Part shown: piece by piece, positions 1 to 10,595 of the stretch
Numbering within the stretch: the first letter of the stretch is position 1
Layout: the number at the start of each line of letters is the position of its first letter
Assembly: GCA_023091735.1 (NCBI GenBank)
Contig: JALKBU010000053.1
Location: forward strand, 42,680 to 106,679
From: Trichomonas tenax
Lineage: Eukaryota > Parabasalia > Trichomonadida > Trichomonadidae
Length of the DNA stretch: 64,000 nucleotides
Reading direction: 5' to 3'
Translations under genes and position numbers: made by a program
Notes under the pieces: generated by a model
Databases searched by the model: none
The model's input: the letters and a program-made list of their open reading frames with translations, nothing else
Told to the model about the DNA's origin: nothing

Positions 1-167
1 ATTCTCTAACTCATATATGTTAAAATCAAATCTTAATATCAAAATCAATTTTGAGAATGATTATTGAATTGAAGTTTTTGCACTACTAAAATGTATCAAG
101 AAAAATATATTTAATAAAAAATATAGTGTTGCAAAACGCAATAAACATAAATAAATAAATAAAAAGA

Positions 168-3100
168 TTATCTGAGTTCCATAGTCTGGCAGTATTGAAC
201 AGCGATGAGGAGTTTCTCGTATGTGATCTGCTCTGATGAGTATTCTGGAAGGTGGAGAAGGTTGAAGCATGTTGATGCTGTAGGAAGAGATTCATCTGGA
301 TTTGTTCTAGAGAGTTTATCGATCTTGAGCTTGAAGTTCGGGTTGATTGTGGAGTTAGGAAGCCTTGTGTGTGTGGAGACGAACTTGAGGAACAAACGGC
401 GCTGCTCTGGGTTGAATCTATCGATGGCGCTGAAGACCCATCTAACGTTCTTGTCTTCGATACCCTTGTAGTCCTTGACTTCGCAGATGGAACGGAGCTG
501 CTGTGTCGTGATAACACTTGAGCCTTGGGCCATGTGAGAGAGTCTGGCAGATGTAAGCAATGGGTGATGATCTACAACAATGTTCTCGATGAAGCCATCT
601 CTGATAGCAATGAGTGTTGGCTTGATGGAGTTGATTCTGAACTGAATAGCTTCACTGCAGAAGTTTTCGACTTCTCCAGGACCGACTGTTGCATCCGCAG
701 AGTGACCTGGAATCATAGCTTGTGTGCCATCCCACTGCTCTATCTTCCATGGGACAGCAACACGCTGGAAGTCGCCTTCTGCCTCTGCCTTCCTGAGCTG
801 CGTGAACTGGTCAACGAGAGCTTTGTCGCACTGAAGGATATCGTTGGAGTTAAGCTCACCACCAGCGAGGAACTTGAAGACGAACGGAACGAATGGAAGA
901 TCCTGAGCGTAACCTGTTCTGACAACCATACCAAGATAGATGCCGATGCCCTTAAAGACATACATGTAGCTGCCACCGGTGTTCTCGTACGGGACGTAGA
1001 CATCCTTCAAGTCGCCTGCGTTGTGTCTGCCGTTCGGTGTCTGGAATGTGAGCTCTGACGTCTTCTCGAAGATTGATTCAGCGAATTCACTGAAGAGTTC
1101 ACGCATTGGACCGGATGCATCGATAGCAGCTTCTCCAGCAAAGTGAACTTTCCATGGTGTGCAAACACGTGGAACGTGGACACAGCGGAATTTCGCTGGT
1201 TGGTTCGCTCTGTAGATTTCCGAGAGCTGGTGAACAATGGAGAACTTTCTGTCGCCCTTTCCATCCATAACGATTCTGTGAGCGGAGTGTCTGTCGATTG
1301 TGAACTCAAGGAATTCGCGTGTTGTGGCGATTGATTTGACGAATTCTTCAGATGCATCTTCACAAGAAACGAACTTGTTGAGTGACTCCCAGATTGGCTC
1401 TGGAACATTGTGCCTGAAGTTGAACTTCAAGTAGTTGAAGTGGTGGATCAAAAGAGCTCTGAGATAGACAACAGACGGTGAGAATCTCGACATCAATGAT
1501 GACTGTTCGCAGATGGATTTGACTGTTGCGAATGTTGGCATCATCAGTGAGTTTCTTGGCAAGATGTTGAGTAATGCATCTGTATCATCATCGTCCCATC
1601 TGATGGCGAAGTCCTTCATATCTTCGATGAACTTTGCGTGGATGTCTTCAACGTTGACTGCCTGCTTCAAGACTTTGCCCTGATTCGGGTCTTCGTTCCT
1701 GTATGTGATGAGTGGTCTGAATTCGTTCCATCCGTTCGGAATTGAAATGATGGAGAAGAATTGCATCTCATCGGACAAGACAATATCATCTCTGAAGTTC
1801 GATGCTGGAATGTAATCGATTTCTTCGAAGCTATCTGTCTTTGATCTCAAAACAGCGGCTTCTGGTGGAAGTGGACGCTGTGGATTGAGTTTGATTGTAA
1901 CTCTGACATGCGATGGGTTGGCGAGTCGCAACAAGATCGGCGAGAGCTGAATGAGGCTTGGCTTGATATAGTCTGGCTGTCCTTTGTAGTATCCGGAGGC
2001 TCTGTACCAGATCGGCAAGATTTCCCAGAACGGGAAACCCATGAGAGAGTTGAACTTCCTCGCGAAGAGTCTGATTGTCATGATGTGCTGAAGGATGTCC
2101 TTCGTGATGGCACCAGGATCGAGTGGCACCTGCGGGATCATCAGAGTTGTCTCCAGGCTGCTTGGAATGTCCGTGTTGAAGAACTCTGGGAAGTTGGATG
2201 CGAAGTCCTTCGCGACATCTGATGACATAACTCTCTGCTCCTGCTGGTAGACGATTAAGTATCTGTCTTTGAACTCGATCGGCATCTTCTGGATCTGGCT
2301 GCCCAAAAGGAGCATCTTGTTGATAAACTCGATGTCGTTTGTGATTGGTGTGGATGGAATTGTGACTTGGAGCAACTCCAAGAACTGAGGAAGATAAGAG
2401 CTGATGAATGGTGATTGAGCAACAATTGAATCGATGACTGTATTCTTTGCAATCATTTGAGTCTCGTGCGTGTTCGCCATGTAGATGAGTGACTTAAGGA
2501 GAATGAGCATCTCGAACGGCGTCTCGAAGACCCAAGAGTTATCCATCTGAAGGACTTCGAGCGTTGAGAGCGCATAAGATTTCTGGTGGACATTAAGCTT
2601 GATCTCGATTGGAGCTGTGATAATTGCAGGAGAACCAACCGCGTGACCATTGATGTTGAAGAATCCCGGAATTGCACCAGTGAATGAGTTGATTGTGACA
2701 ATAGAGCTTCCGCGAGTCTTGACAGCAACAATATTTGAGCCTGGTGGGTAGTAAGAGTGCCATCTGTTCGGATATGCGACCAAGTGAAGAAGTGGGTCAT
2801 TACACATTGCGCAGATGCACTTAGCGACGGCGTTAGGAACATCCGCACGCTTTGAAAGAGCAAGCATTGCTGCCTTGGCTTCGACATCGAGACTCAAATA
2901 GAGAAGGTTTGTTGTAGCCTTTTCGTTCCAGATTGGCTCAGAGAGTGAGAACATGAACTTGCCGACTCTGTATTCGTTCGGGAAGAACTGCTCAAGGAGA
3001 ACTGAGAGGATGGAGAAGAGCTTAACGATAACTTCTTCGTTAGTGATGAGCTGTGGGCATGCAGCACCGATTCTGACCAAACCAATTGTCATCCACTGAC

Positions 3101-6100
3101 ATGTGAGAGCGTAAATCAAACCTCTGAAGGCATCAATGCAGATTGGTTTGGATGCAGCAGTGGCGAACTGTGGATGGATCAAAATTGTATTCGTTGGGGT
3201 GACGAAGTTCCTTCTTAGGCGCTCCTTGTATGAGACTGGATTGACATCGATATTGCCTTTAGGAATTGTCTCCGGATCAGAAGGCAAAACAGGAGTAACG
3301 CTTGTCAGGAATGCTGGCGGCTTGAAAACAGAACCGGTGTGGTTGAATGAAAGAGCAGCGTGCTCAGCAAGTGGTGGGAATGCATGCTTATCGAATGGGT
3401 CTTCTGTGTATGAGATCTGGTGATCCATCTGCTTGTTGCAAGCAAAGATGACTCTGAATTTCTTACCGTATGGGAATGGATATGAATTCGGTCCGATTGT
3501 GAACTTATGCTCTCTCATATCGACGTACATTGTGTAAGACTGCGCTGGCTTCAGTTTCTCGAGATCATCGAGAGATGGATAAATCTTTCCACTTGGAAGC
3601 TCAGCAAATGAATATCTTGTCATGTAACCCTCGACAGAGTCGCTAACGATGCCCAAGAAACCTCTAAGTCTGTCTGCCTTTGTTGAAACCGTGACTGAGA
3701 AGATGACATCCGAGCGAATCTGCGGTGAAAGATATGAAACGGTTGGTGATTCCTTGAACAACATTGTGCTGAATCCATTGTTCTCTGGAAGCGGTGGCTT
3801 GTTAAGGAATGTGTAAGCTGTCTCAATTGTGTGGATAATGTTACCGAATGGAACAGGCGAAACACTGAATCTGTCAACAATTCCCTGATCGACGAGCTTA
3901 AGGAACTCTGGCTCCTTGAGGAAGTGAACGAATGCCTGAACATACAAGCACTGGACTGTGATATCGAATCTATTGTTGATCATCATTTCTGTCCAGAACG
4001 ACATGATGTATTGATAGTTTGTGAACAGCTTTGGATTAACTTGGATCAGTGGCACAGCGTATATGAAGGCCGGCTTTTGAACTTGGACTGTCTTTGGAGC
4101 AGTTGAAAGGTTGAATGGCTTCTGATAGATCAAGTAAGTATCGGCTTGCTCCTGCGCAACAGCGATAACTTCTGTTGATGTTGTAAGATCAGCGTGATAT
4201 CTGACGTTACCAAATGGTCTGATTGGCTCCAAGAAGTTGGAGAGCATTGCAAAGACACCAGCAACACTGAATAAATCACTGGATGGTGTAATATTTGAGA
4301 TAACCTTGTTTAATGAATCATTGGAATAAAGCTTTTTGTTGATGACATCTCTGCAGATTTGAATCATTTCACTTGCAATATCGAGGTTGCTGAATGTTGC
4401 AAATGCGTTACCAATGATTTGAATAATACGTGCAAAGAATGGTTCATATCTTGTGCTGACAACGTTATTCAAGAGTTGGCTGATAACTCTACCGACAGCA
4501 CGAACTTCGAGTGGATGTTTTGAGTTGAAGAGACGTTCAGCAAAGAAGTCGAAAATCTGATCTGAATACTCGAGCTTCTTGAATGCTTCAGCAGCAAGCA
4601 CGAGCATTGTTGGGTGTGAACGTGGATTCATCAGGCAAGGCTCGAGTTTGATGATCTTGGAAATCAAAGAGATTGCGAGCGCGAATAATCTTTCGTTACT
4701 TGGATCTCTATCTAACAAACCGAGAACGCTTGAAAGGAAGTTCTGATGGATTTCCTGGACGCTCTCGATATCTCTGAAGAACCTGAAAGAGAGGAGAAGG
4801 AATCTGTTGTTTTGCGTCTGCTGAATCATAACAAGCACACGCTGGAAGAACTTGCCTATTTGTTCATTCTGTTGTTGTGTCATCTTAGTGATCTTCATGA
4901 TGACAGAAAGACCTTCGAATGACTCGATGCAGCTGAGTGTGTATGCGATGATGTCGTTGAGAAGTGGGTGAAGCTGCATTTGATATGTGTTATCAATGAG
5001 TGAGAAACCGACGAGTGTTGTCTGGATTCTTGTACGCTGCTGTCTGATAATATTTTTGATCAAGATCGGAGCGAAGTCGGTGTTCAAGTATTCCGTGATG
5101 AGAGCTTCCTTGGCATCTCCTTCTAAGAATTCACTCTCCAATCTCAAGAGCATCAAAGCTCTAACTTTGAGGTTATTTGCAAGCTCTGGCTTTTCATTCT
5201 GAATGTGTTGTCTGTATGTGCTTCTGATCTTCATCATAACATCAGCTGCTTTCTTTAATTCTGGAGATAAAGTACCCTTGAATCCAAGAAGTTCATCAAG
5301 GAGTCTCATATGCTTGCAAACACCGAGCATAACGATCTTGTCGAGTTCCTTATATTGTGGCGCAAGTTTCTTGTTCTGGATTGCCTTGTGCTTGAGATAG
5401 ATCTTCTCGAGTTGCTCACATGGATCGGCTCTAACGAACTCTCTCAGCTTCTCGTTGCTGATGATGTTAATGTCTGGCAAGTCGAGATTGTTGAATTCTG
5501 CTTCGTTATCGATGATATCCATATTCGCACGCATGATCCACATGCACTTTGTTTCGAATTCGGACTGACCACCACCCTTGAAGAGAGTAGCTGAGAATTT
5601 GCCGAATGTGAACAAGAGTGTGAGTACGAAGTTACCAATCTTTGGATAAAGATCCAAGTTCATGACTTTAACTTTGATGAATTCAGAAAGCTTTGCCAGA
5701 AGTGCGGAAAGAAGAGCTGTCATGATTCTAGCAATAGAGTGATATTCAACTAATGGTGAAATCAAACGAATCAAATTATCGAAGAGCATAAATATGATTG
5801 ATTCTTGGAACTCTGTGGCATTGTTTGCCATAGAAATTGCAGTATCGAACTTTGAAGCGAGAATTTGGAAGTAGTCGCCAAAGTTGTCCAATTCACTCGG
5901 CTGTGATGCCTTGGATTTTGTGATATAAGAAACTTCAGCAAATGGATCCTCTTTCAGGCGCTTTGTGGCATAAGAAAGAAGAACACGCTGATGAATGATC
6001 AAAAGCCTCAAAATAGCTTCGGATGTTGAGCTAAGTCCTGCAAGATTTTGTGGAATAAGCTCTGTGAATGAGTTCGAAGCGTTGAATGGAATTGAAGCTA

Positions 6101-7898
6101 AGACTGGTGAGTTCTCGAGCTTGTGTAATGCAAAGCTGAAAAGACCTTTTGATACAATGCGCTCTTTGATTAACTTGACGAGTAAAACAACTGAATACTG
6201 ATGGTTGTATTGGAAGAAGAACTCCGTGTTAGAGAAGAATAATGAAACAGCGAGATTTGTTGGCAATGATGTTAACAAATCGAATAACTTCTGAATCAAA
6301 ACTGGAATCTTAGCGTTGCTTTGCTGAATTAAAATAAGGTTTGCTTGCAAAATCGAAATCAAAGATTGCACAATAGAAGTAATTAAGTCTTTCGATGACG
6401 ACATAACGTTAGATGGAAGAGTGAGATATTGTGTGATGAGGTCAACAAGTTGTTCGAACATTGCGCTCTGTCTTGGAATGAAGAGTCTTGGGATGATATG
6501 CGAACCAATGAATGAAGACATCATTGGTGTGATATTCTTGACGAACTTCTTCAAACGCTTCTGGAAGAACATACTCTGATCATAGTGAGAAAGGTCCAAA
6601 ATCGATGGATCATCAGAGCCAAGGAATAAGATCCTCTTGATGACAAGTCTGTTGTTGTTGAATGGAACGACGACATAATAACATTTGTTGATCACATCGA
6701 TTGTTGCACAGAGAATTGGAGCATCATACTGGAATCCAACATCTACAAGGAACATACCTGATTCGAGAGAGAAGATTCTCATGATGGAGCTGTTCGGCCT
6801 TTGATACAAAAACGCCAAATAATGACCATTTGTAACAATTGGAACGCTTTTGTGAGAATTGTCTTCTGGGAAGAGATATGGCATAGATGGATCCAAACGA
6901 GCCTTAGATCTCTGAAGTTCTGATGTAATTTTAGAATCTCCATAATTGAATGTTGCTTTCCATTGTGCATCAACAGTAACTTTAGTAATGCCATTGGAAA
7001 TAACAAAACCTCCAACAGAATGTGATTTAGGTTCGAATCTGAGTTTTTCATCATTTTCCATTTTAATTAAATAGCGAATTTCCCAAGTGTACTTAACGCT
7101 GATATCGAGAATGTAAAATTTACCCTTATCCGTATGAATATTGGCTGATTCTGTAAGATTTACGTTATCAGCTAATCTTCTTCTCATTGGAATTGTTACG
7201 AGAGCTCCATTTTCAGATAGCGGATAAATGTAAAGTACGAATTTCGTCAAAACGAATAAGAAATTGCCGTCAGAACAAATACCATGATGATAAAAACCTC
7301 CAGAATCGATAATATCGAACCACGAGCCGCGGAAAGTGAATTCAGTCATTGGCGGCGGAAATGCCGATGGAGGGATCGAATCTTGGAAAAATTCAGTAAC
7401 TTCATCAATTACCTTTGATTTTACATCTTTCTTTAATATCAATTGATAAGCATCTTTAAATGATTCGAAAAGTTTGTCGAAAGTAATTTCATGTTTTAAA
7501 GCAAATGAAAATGACGGAATATTTGTAAATCTGTGGTGATTTGAATAGCCAATGCTTAATTCTCTTGCATTAAAAAGCCTTATGTACTCATCAAAAAATG
7601 CTTTGAGGAGTTCAATGTATGATTCATCTTTGTTATCGGGATATCCGATAATCGCTTCGCAAACTTGCCTGTAATTCATGATTTGGTCCGAGCAGTTGAC
7701 CATCATATCGACTATAGCCTTAGGATCGTGCACGGTCGAGATGGAAGGAACAAATTTCCTCGCTGGTGGTAGATTACATGAAAGAGTGACTAATTCGCGT
7801 GTGTAAAAGTGCCCAAATGTAGGGTATTCCCTTAAGTTCTGGAATACCGGTGAACGGGCAAGTGGTGCAGTTGATGTTTGCGATGATTCTGCACCCAT
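168..7898 (-). CDS. Giant HECT-domain E3 ubiquitin-protein ligase
   Basis: The 2576-residue protein probably transfers ubiquitin from an E2 through a C-terminal HECT thioester cysteine to substrates. The last ~380 residues read as a HECT domain: an N-lobe segment with DASGPMRELF, a later GIYLGMVVRTG stretch, and the C-lobe motif LPTASTCFNLLHLPEY, whose cysteine is about residue 2544, 32 residues from the end as expected for HECT enzymes. The remaining ~2200 residues are mostly helical and repeat-like, with no other domain I can name, so the substrate cannot be predicted; it belongs to the large HECTD/HERC-like size class. The open frame continues 24 codons upstream, but that stretch is AT-rich and Lys-rich. 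I chose the second-tier start at MGAESSQ because an uncharged, normal-codon N-terminus begins there. No introns or frame breaks are seen. Confidence 0.93.
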   Translation of the reverse strand: MGAESSQTSTAPLARSPVFQNLREYPTFGHFYTRELVTLSCNLPPARKFVPSISTVHDPKAIVDMMVNCSDQIMNYRQVCEAIIGYPDNKDESYIELLKAFFDEYIRLFNARELSIGYSNHHRFTNIPSFSFALKHEITFDKLFESFKDAYQLILKKDVKSKVIDEVTEFFQDSIPPSAFPPPMTEFTFRGSWFDIIDSGGFYHHGICSDGNFLFVLTKFVLYIYPLSENGALVTIPMRRRLADNVNLTESANIHTDKGKFYILDISVKYTWEIRYLIKMENDEKLRFEPKSHSVGGFVISNGITKVTVDAQWKATFNYGDSKITSELQRSKARLDPSMPYLFPEDNSHKSVPIVTNGHYLAFLYQRPNSSIMRIFSLESGMFLVDVGFQYDAPILCATIDVINKCYYVVVPFNNNRLVIKRILFLGSDDPSILDLSHYDQSMFFQKRLKKFVKNITPMMSSFIGSHIIPRLFIPRQSAMFEQLVDLITQYLTLPSNVMSSSKDLITSIVQSLISILQANLILIQQSNAKIPVLIQKLFDLLTSLPTNLAVSLFFSNTEFFFQYNHQYSVVLLVKLIKERIVSKGLFSFALHKLENSPVLASIPFNASNSFTELIPQNLAGLSSTSEAILRLLIIHQRVLLSYATKRLKEDPFAEVSYITKSKASQPSELDNFGDYFQILASKFDTAISMANNATEFQESIIFMLFDNLIRLISPLVEYHSIARIMTALLSALLAKLSEFIKVKVMNLDLYPKIGNFVLTLLFTFGKFSATLFKGGGQSEFETKCMWIMRANMDIIDNEAEFNNLDLPDINIISNEKLREFVRADPCEQLEKIYLKHKAIQNKKLAPQYKELDKIVMLGVCKHMRLLDELLGFKGTLSPELKKAADVMMKIRSTYRQHIQNEKPELANNLKVRALMLLRLESEFLEGDAKEALITEYLNTDFAPILIKNIIRQQRTRIQTTLVGFSLIDNTYQMQLHPLLNDIIAYTLSCIESFEGLSVIMKITKMTQQQNEQIGKFFQRVLVMIQQTQNNRFLLLSFRFFRDIESVQEIHQNFLSSVLGLLDRDPSNERLFALAISLISKIIKLEPCLMNPRSHPTMLVLAAEAFKKLEYSDQIFDFFAERLFNSKHPLEVRAVGRVISQLLNNVVSTRYEPFFARIIQIIGNAFATFSNLDIASEMIQICRDVINKKLYSNDSLNKVISNITPSSDLFSVAGVFAMLSNFLEPIRPFGNVRYHADLTTSTEVIAVAQEQADTYLIYQKPFNLSTAPKTVQVQKPAFIYAVPLIQVNPKLFTNYQYIMSFWTEMMINNRFDITVQCLYVQAFVHFLKEPEFLKLVDQGIVDRFSVSPVPFGNIIHTIETAYTFLNKPPLPENNGFSTMLFKESPTVSYLSPQIRSDVIFSVTVSTKADRLRGFLGIVSDSVEGYMTRYSFAELPSGKIYPSLDDLEKLKPAQSYTMYVDMREHKFTIGPNSYPFPYGKKFRVIFACNKQMDHQISYTEDPFDKHAFPPLAEHAALSFNHTGSVFKPPAFLTSVTPVLPSDPETIPKGNIDVNPVSYKERLRRNFVTPTNTILIHPQFATAASKPICIDAFRGLIYALTCQWMTIGLVRIGAACPQLITNEEVIVKLFSILSVLLEQFFPNEYRVGKFMFSLSEPIWNEKATTNLLYLSLDVEAKAAMLALSKRADVPNAVAKCICAMCNDPLLHLVAYPNRWHSYYPPGSNIVAVKTRGSSIVTINSFTGAIPGFFNINGHAVGSPAIITAPIEIKLNVHQKSYALSTLEVLQMDNSWVFETPFEMLILLKSLIYMANTHETQMIAKNTVIDSIVAQSPFISSYLPQFLELLQVTIPSTPITNDIEFINKMLLLGSQIQKMPIEFKDRYLIVYQQEQRVMSSDVAKDFASNFPEFFNTDIPSSLETTLMIPQVPLDPGAITKDILQHIMTIRLFARKFNSLMGFPFWEILPIWYRASGYYKGQPDYIKPSLIQLSPILLRLANPSHVRVTIKLNPQRPLPPEAAVLRSKTDSFEEIDYIPASNFRDDIVLSDEMQFFSIISIPNGWNEFRPLITYRNEDPNQGKVLKQAVNVEDIHAKFIEDMKDFAIRWDDDDTDALLNILPRNSLMMPTFATVKSICEQSSLMSRFSPSVVYLRALLIHHFNYLKFNFRHNVPEPIWESLNKFVSCEDASEEFVKSIATTREFLEFTIDRHSAHRIVMDGKGDRKFSIVHQLSEIYRANQPAKFRCVHVPRVCTPWKVHFAGEAAIDASGPMRELFSEFAESIFEKTSELTFQTPNGRHNAGDLKDVYVPYENTGGSYMYVFKGIGIYLGMVVRTGYAQDLPFVPFVFKFLAGGELNSNDILQCDKALVDQFTQLRKAEAEGDFQRVAVPWKIEQWDGTQAMIPGHSADATVGPGEVENFCSEAIQFRINSIKPTLIAIRDGFIENIVVDHHPLLTSARLSHMAQGSSVITTQQLRSICEVKDYKGIEDKNVRWVFSAIDRFNPEQRRLFLKFVSTHTRLPNSTINPNFKLKIDKLSRTNPDESLPTASTCFNLLHLPEYSSEQITYEKLLIAVQYCQTMELR

Positions 7899-9141
7899 TT
7901 TATTTTTTTGGATCCGGAATTTTTTTCTCTCTCCGTCAGGTTTTTGATATTTAAAAAAGTCACACATCACATTTCTTTGATTTTTAGATTTTCCTCATTA
8001 AGAAACCTATATATTTTAAATTTTGAGTACAAAGTCTTAATTTATGTGATATTTTACAAAAGTGAGGTTTTTGAGGCCATTTTATTAGCCAACATATCCA
8101 TTTTCTTTAAAATATAAACAATATTAACATTGCTAAATATAAAACTTTAATTTTAAGCATTAAATAATCATAATTAAGAATTTTAATAATATTATTTTTA
8201 TATTCCGTTTCTGAATGAATATGCTATATATAGATCTTTTTGGAAAGGTATGAATCATTGTTTTTGAATATTATTGATATTTTAATTCTATCAAAATAAA
8301 TCCTTGAAAAAATTGATGTTTTCTCACAAATTGTTTGACATTATATATAAATTATGTTGAAATATATAGTTTTTGATTCTTCATAGTTGTGTAATGTTTT
8401 ATCACCGGAAATGGACGAACTTTTTCATCACCGAAGGGGGCCGATCCCCAGTAGTCGAAATTGTAGCTAAAATATGTGTGAAATTATAATTTCTAAAACA
8501 AATCTATAAAATTCATCAAAATTTGCATCAAATCACAAATCATTTGTCCAACTAAATGCTCCAACGTCAAAATTACAGTGATATAATAGACTGATGAATC
8601 CCTGGTCGATGGAGCTCTATTCTTGATTTTATTCGATATTTAATTTGTTAAATTTTATAGTTCATTCTAGATCTTTTTACTTTGAACAATATGATTAACT
8701 AATGAAGGTTCGTATGCGTTAACAGTCTAATTGAGACATTTGATGAGAAATCAATAAAATTTTATATAAATCGACACATGATTTTACTATGTAATAAAAT
8801 CAATAGTAATGGTGAAATCAATTACAATTACAATTACAGCCTGTGAATACCCAATAAATGAAGATACAAAGACGTTTGGATTTATTTTCCAAGAAACCAA
8901 ATATTGTTAGATTTACATGACAAAATATGGAATTATTTTGATTTTACATGACATGTATCAATACGTTTTGATTTCAGAGAACTTTCATCAAAGGATTTAA
9001 AAAACTAAAGTGAGATAAAACGGGATGAGTCGCTGAAGTCAACATGGAAACACTATTTTTGTGGCTTGTTTTTATTTCTGAGAATGTCTGTTTATAAATA
9101 AAACGATAAGTGAAGCGTACGTTTAAAGATTAGAATTCATT
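7899..9141. other. Divergent spacer between HECT ligase and cyclin genes
   Basis: This is 1.24 kb of AT-rich DNA with no credible gene. It holds the 5' flanks of two divergent genes. Two copies of a TTTACATGACA-like motif lie at 8912-8922 and 8943-8953. A small island of unusually high GC lies around 8396-8455, including GGGGGCCGATCCCC. A short inverted repeat (GCTCCA at 8558-8563, TGGAGC at 8610-8615) follows. No tRNA-like B box was seen. Confidence 0.7.
8912..8953. promoter_or_regulatory. Two TTTACATGACA motif copies upstream of cyclin
   Basis: TTTACATGACA occurs at 8912-8922 and again at 8943-8953, about 190-230 bp before the cyclin ATG. The same sequence family (TGACRYGTAAA on the other strand) recurs in other spacers of this window, which suggests a shared transcription-factor or core-promoter site. 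Function is inferred only from recurrence. Confidence 0.4.
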
Positions 9142-10140
9142 ATGTCTCAACCTATTCGCGCGATCCCAACACGTAGAACAGCAGCCGCAGATCAAAGCGT
9201 TCGCCAGCGTGTTGCATTGAGCAGAGTATCAAATGCAAAGATTCAGCCAGTCGCCTCAGCACGCAAATCACAAGTTCTTCATTCAACACCATCAGTCCGT
9301 TCAGCTCCAGAGCCGACTGCTCCACCACCAGAGTTCAACTTCAAGCCTGTTTCCATTGGTGATCCAGATGATCCAATGGATGTTGCTCAGTATGAGCATT
9401 TTATCTACAGAACAATGCGTCAGCGCGAGCTAAGCGATGAGCCAATTGTTTTCAACCAGCAAGAAATCACACTCAAGGACCGCAATCTTCTCATTGACGC
9501 ATTATGCCGTTTCCATTATAAACTTGGTTTGACCACAAACACATTTTACAGATTCATTGGAATCTTTGACCGCTTCCTCACAAAGCAGTCCATTCCAAAG
9601 TCAAAACTCAAGGTTTATGGCTGTGCGGCCTTCTTAATCGCTTCAAAGATCGAAGACATCTATCCATCACAATCAACAGACTTAATCAAGCTCAGCGAGC
9701 GCGCTTTCACACAGCGTGAGTTGTTTGCTGCTGAAATCGAAGTTATCAACGCGATTTCGTTCAACACAACATTCGCAACACCTCTTTTCTTTTTAACGCA
9801 TTTCATGCAGATCCAGGACGAGAGCAAGGAAGATTTACTCCTTGCACGCTATATTCTCGAGATCATGCAGACACAGAGCCAGTTTTTCGGCATGAAGCCT
9901 TCGATGATGGCTTCGATTGCTGTTATGTTCACTCACTTCTTGAAGGGCGGATCATTATGGCCATCTACATTCTCGGGATATACTCAGTATACACTCGAAG
10001 ATATGGATGCTCACGCGAAGTGTATTCGCGAGATGCTCGCTGAAGAAGACCGTGAAGAGACCCGCTTCATGCGTCGCAAGTACGGTTCTGATTTGTTTAT
10101 GGGTGTTGCTCGTGTTCGTGTTCCTTCTCACTTTCCATAA
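9142..10140 (+). CDS. Cyclin (A/B-type cyclin box)
   Basis: This 332-residue protein should bind and activate a cyclin-dependent kinase. After a disordered ~85-residue N-terminus rich in Arg, Ser and Pro comes a cyclin fold: YEHFIYRTMRQRE, then RNLLIDALCRFHYKLGL (position of the MRAIL helix of mitotic cyclins), FYRFIGIFDRFL, and YGCAAFLIASKIEDIYP, which carries the conserved Lys and Glu that contact the kinase. A second all-helical cyclin lobe follows to about residue 290. No clear destruction box is seen. The start ATG directly follows AATTCATT. The assignment to A/B rather than another mitotic class is inferred from the helix pattern, not from orthology. Confidence 0.93.
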   Translation: MSQPIRAIPTRRTAAADQSVRQRVALSRVSNAKIQPVASARKSQVLHSTPSVRSAPEPTAPPPEFNFKPVSIGDPDDPMDVAQYEHFIYRTMRQRELSDEPIVFNQQEITLKDRNLLIDALCRFHYKLGLTTNTFYRFIGIFDRFLTKQSIPKSKLKVYGCAAFLIASKIEDIYPSQSTDLIKLSERAFTQRELFAAEIEVINAISFNTTFATPLFFLTHFMQIQDESKEDLLLARYILEIMQTQSQFFGMKPSMMASIAVMFTHFLKGGSLWPSTFSGYTQYTLEDMDAHAKCIREMLAEEDREETRFMRRKYGSDLFMGVARVRVPSHFP

Positions 10141-10595
10141 TTTGATTATAATAATATTTTTGCTTCAGTAAATATTTATCAGTACTTAATCGTCTTTCTT
10201 CCTCATTTTCTCCATCGATACATCGAGAAATCACGAGAAATTGCAAATATAACAAATGAGAAGAAAATCTTATGATCTCAAATGTTTTCATTGATGTATC
10301 GAGTCTGATAGACCTATTCATTCGCTTATTAATCAATTAGGCTCTATCCATCAATGAAAATTAGGAAAAGGAAAAACATCAAAAATTTTCTTCTCAATTT
10401 GTAGAAATTACTCGACATTTCGATGGTGGTATACTAGAAATAATGCTTAAGCTAATATTTCACTATTGAAATCTCAAGTAATTTTAATGATTTAAGAAGA
10501 TATCTTCATAAAAAGAAAACTTCTCGATCTCAGCGTTTCAACAGATGATAAATAGTCATATAGAGAATGTAGCGCAAGTTTCAAAAAAGATAATT
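10141..10595. other. Spacer containing a long imperfect palindrome
   Basis: There is no gene here. Most of the spacer is taken up by the nested inverted repeats listed separately at 10185-10451. The rest is AT-rich sequence between the cyclin stop and the 3' end of an opposing pseudogene. Confidence 0.75.
10185..10451. repeat. Long imperfect inverted repeat (fold-back element)
   Basis: Nested complementary arms surround a centre near 10325. TTTTCATTGATG (10285-10296) pairs perfectly with CATCAATGAAAA (10349-10360). GATAGACCTATT (10307-10318) pairs with AATTAGGCTCTATC (10335-10348) apart from small bulges. CAAATGAGAAGAAAA (10253-10267) pairs with TTTTCTTCTCAATTTG (10386-10401) apart from one bulged base. 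CCATCGATACATCGAG (10212-10227) pairs imperfectly with CTCGACATTTCGATGG (10411-10426), and CTTAA blocks lie outside at about 10185 and 10447. It could be a decayed hairpin-type transposable element or the template of a long hairpin RNA. There is no coding capacity and no target-site duplication that I could define. Confidence 0.6.

Noticed and set aside
205..3423. Several open frames of 60-180 codons on the plus strand opposite the HECT gene
   Set aside because: They are antisense shadows caused by the biased codon use of the real gene; they have no independent starts or domains.
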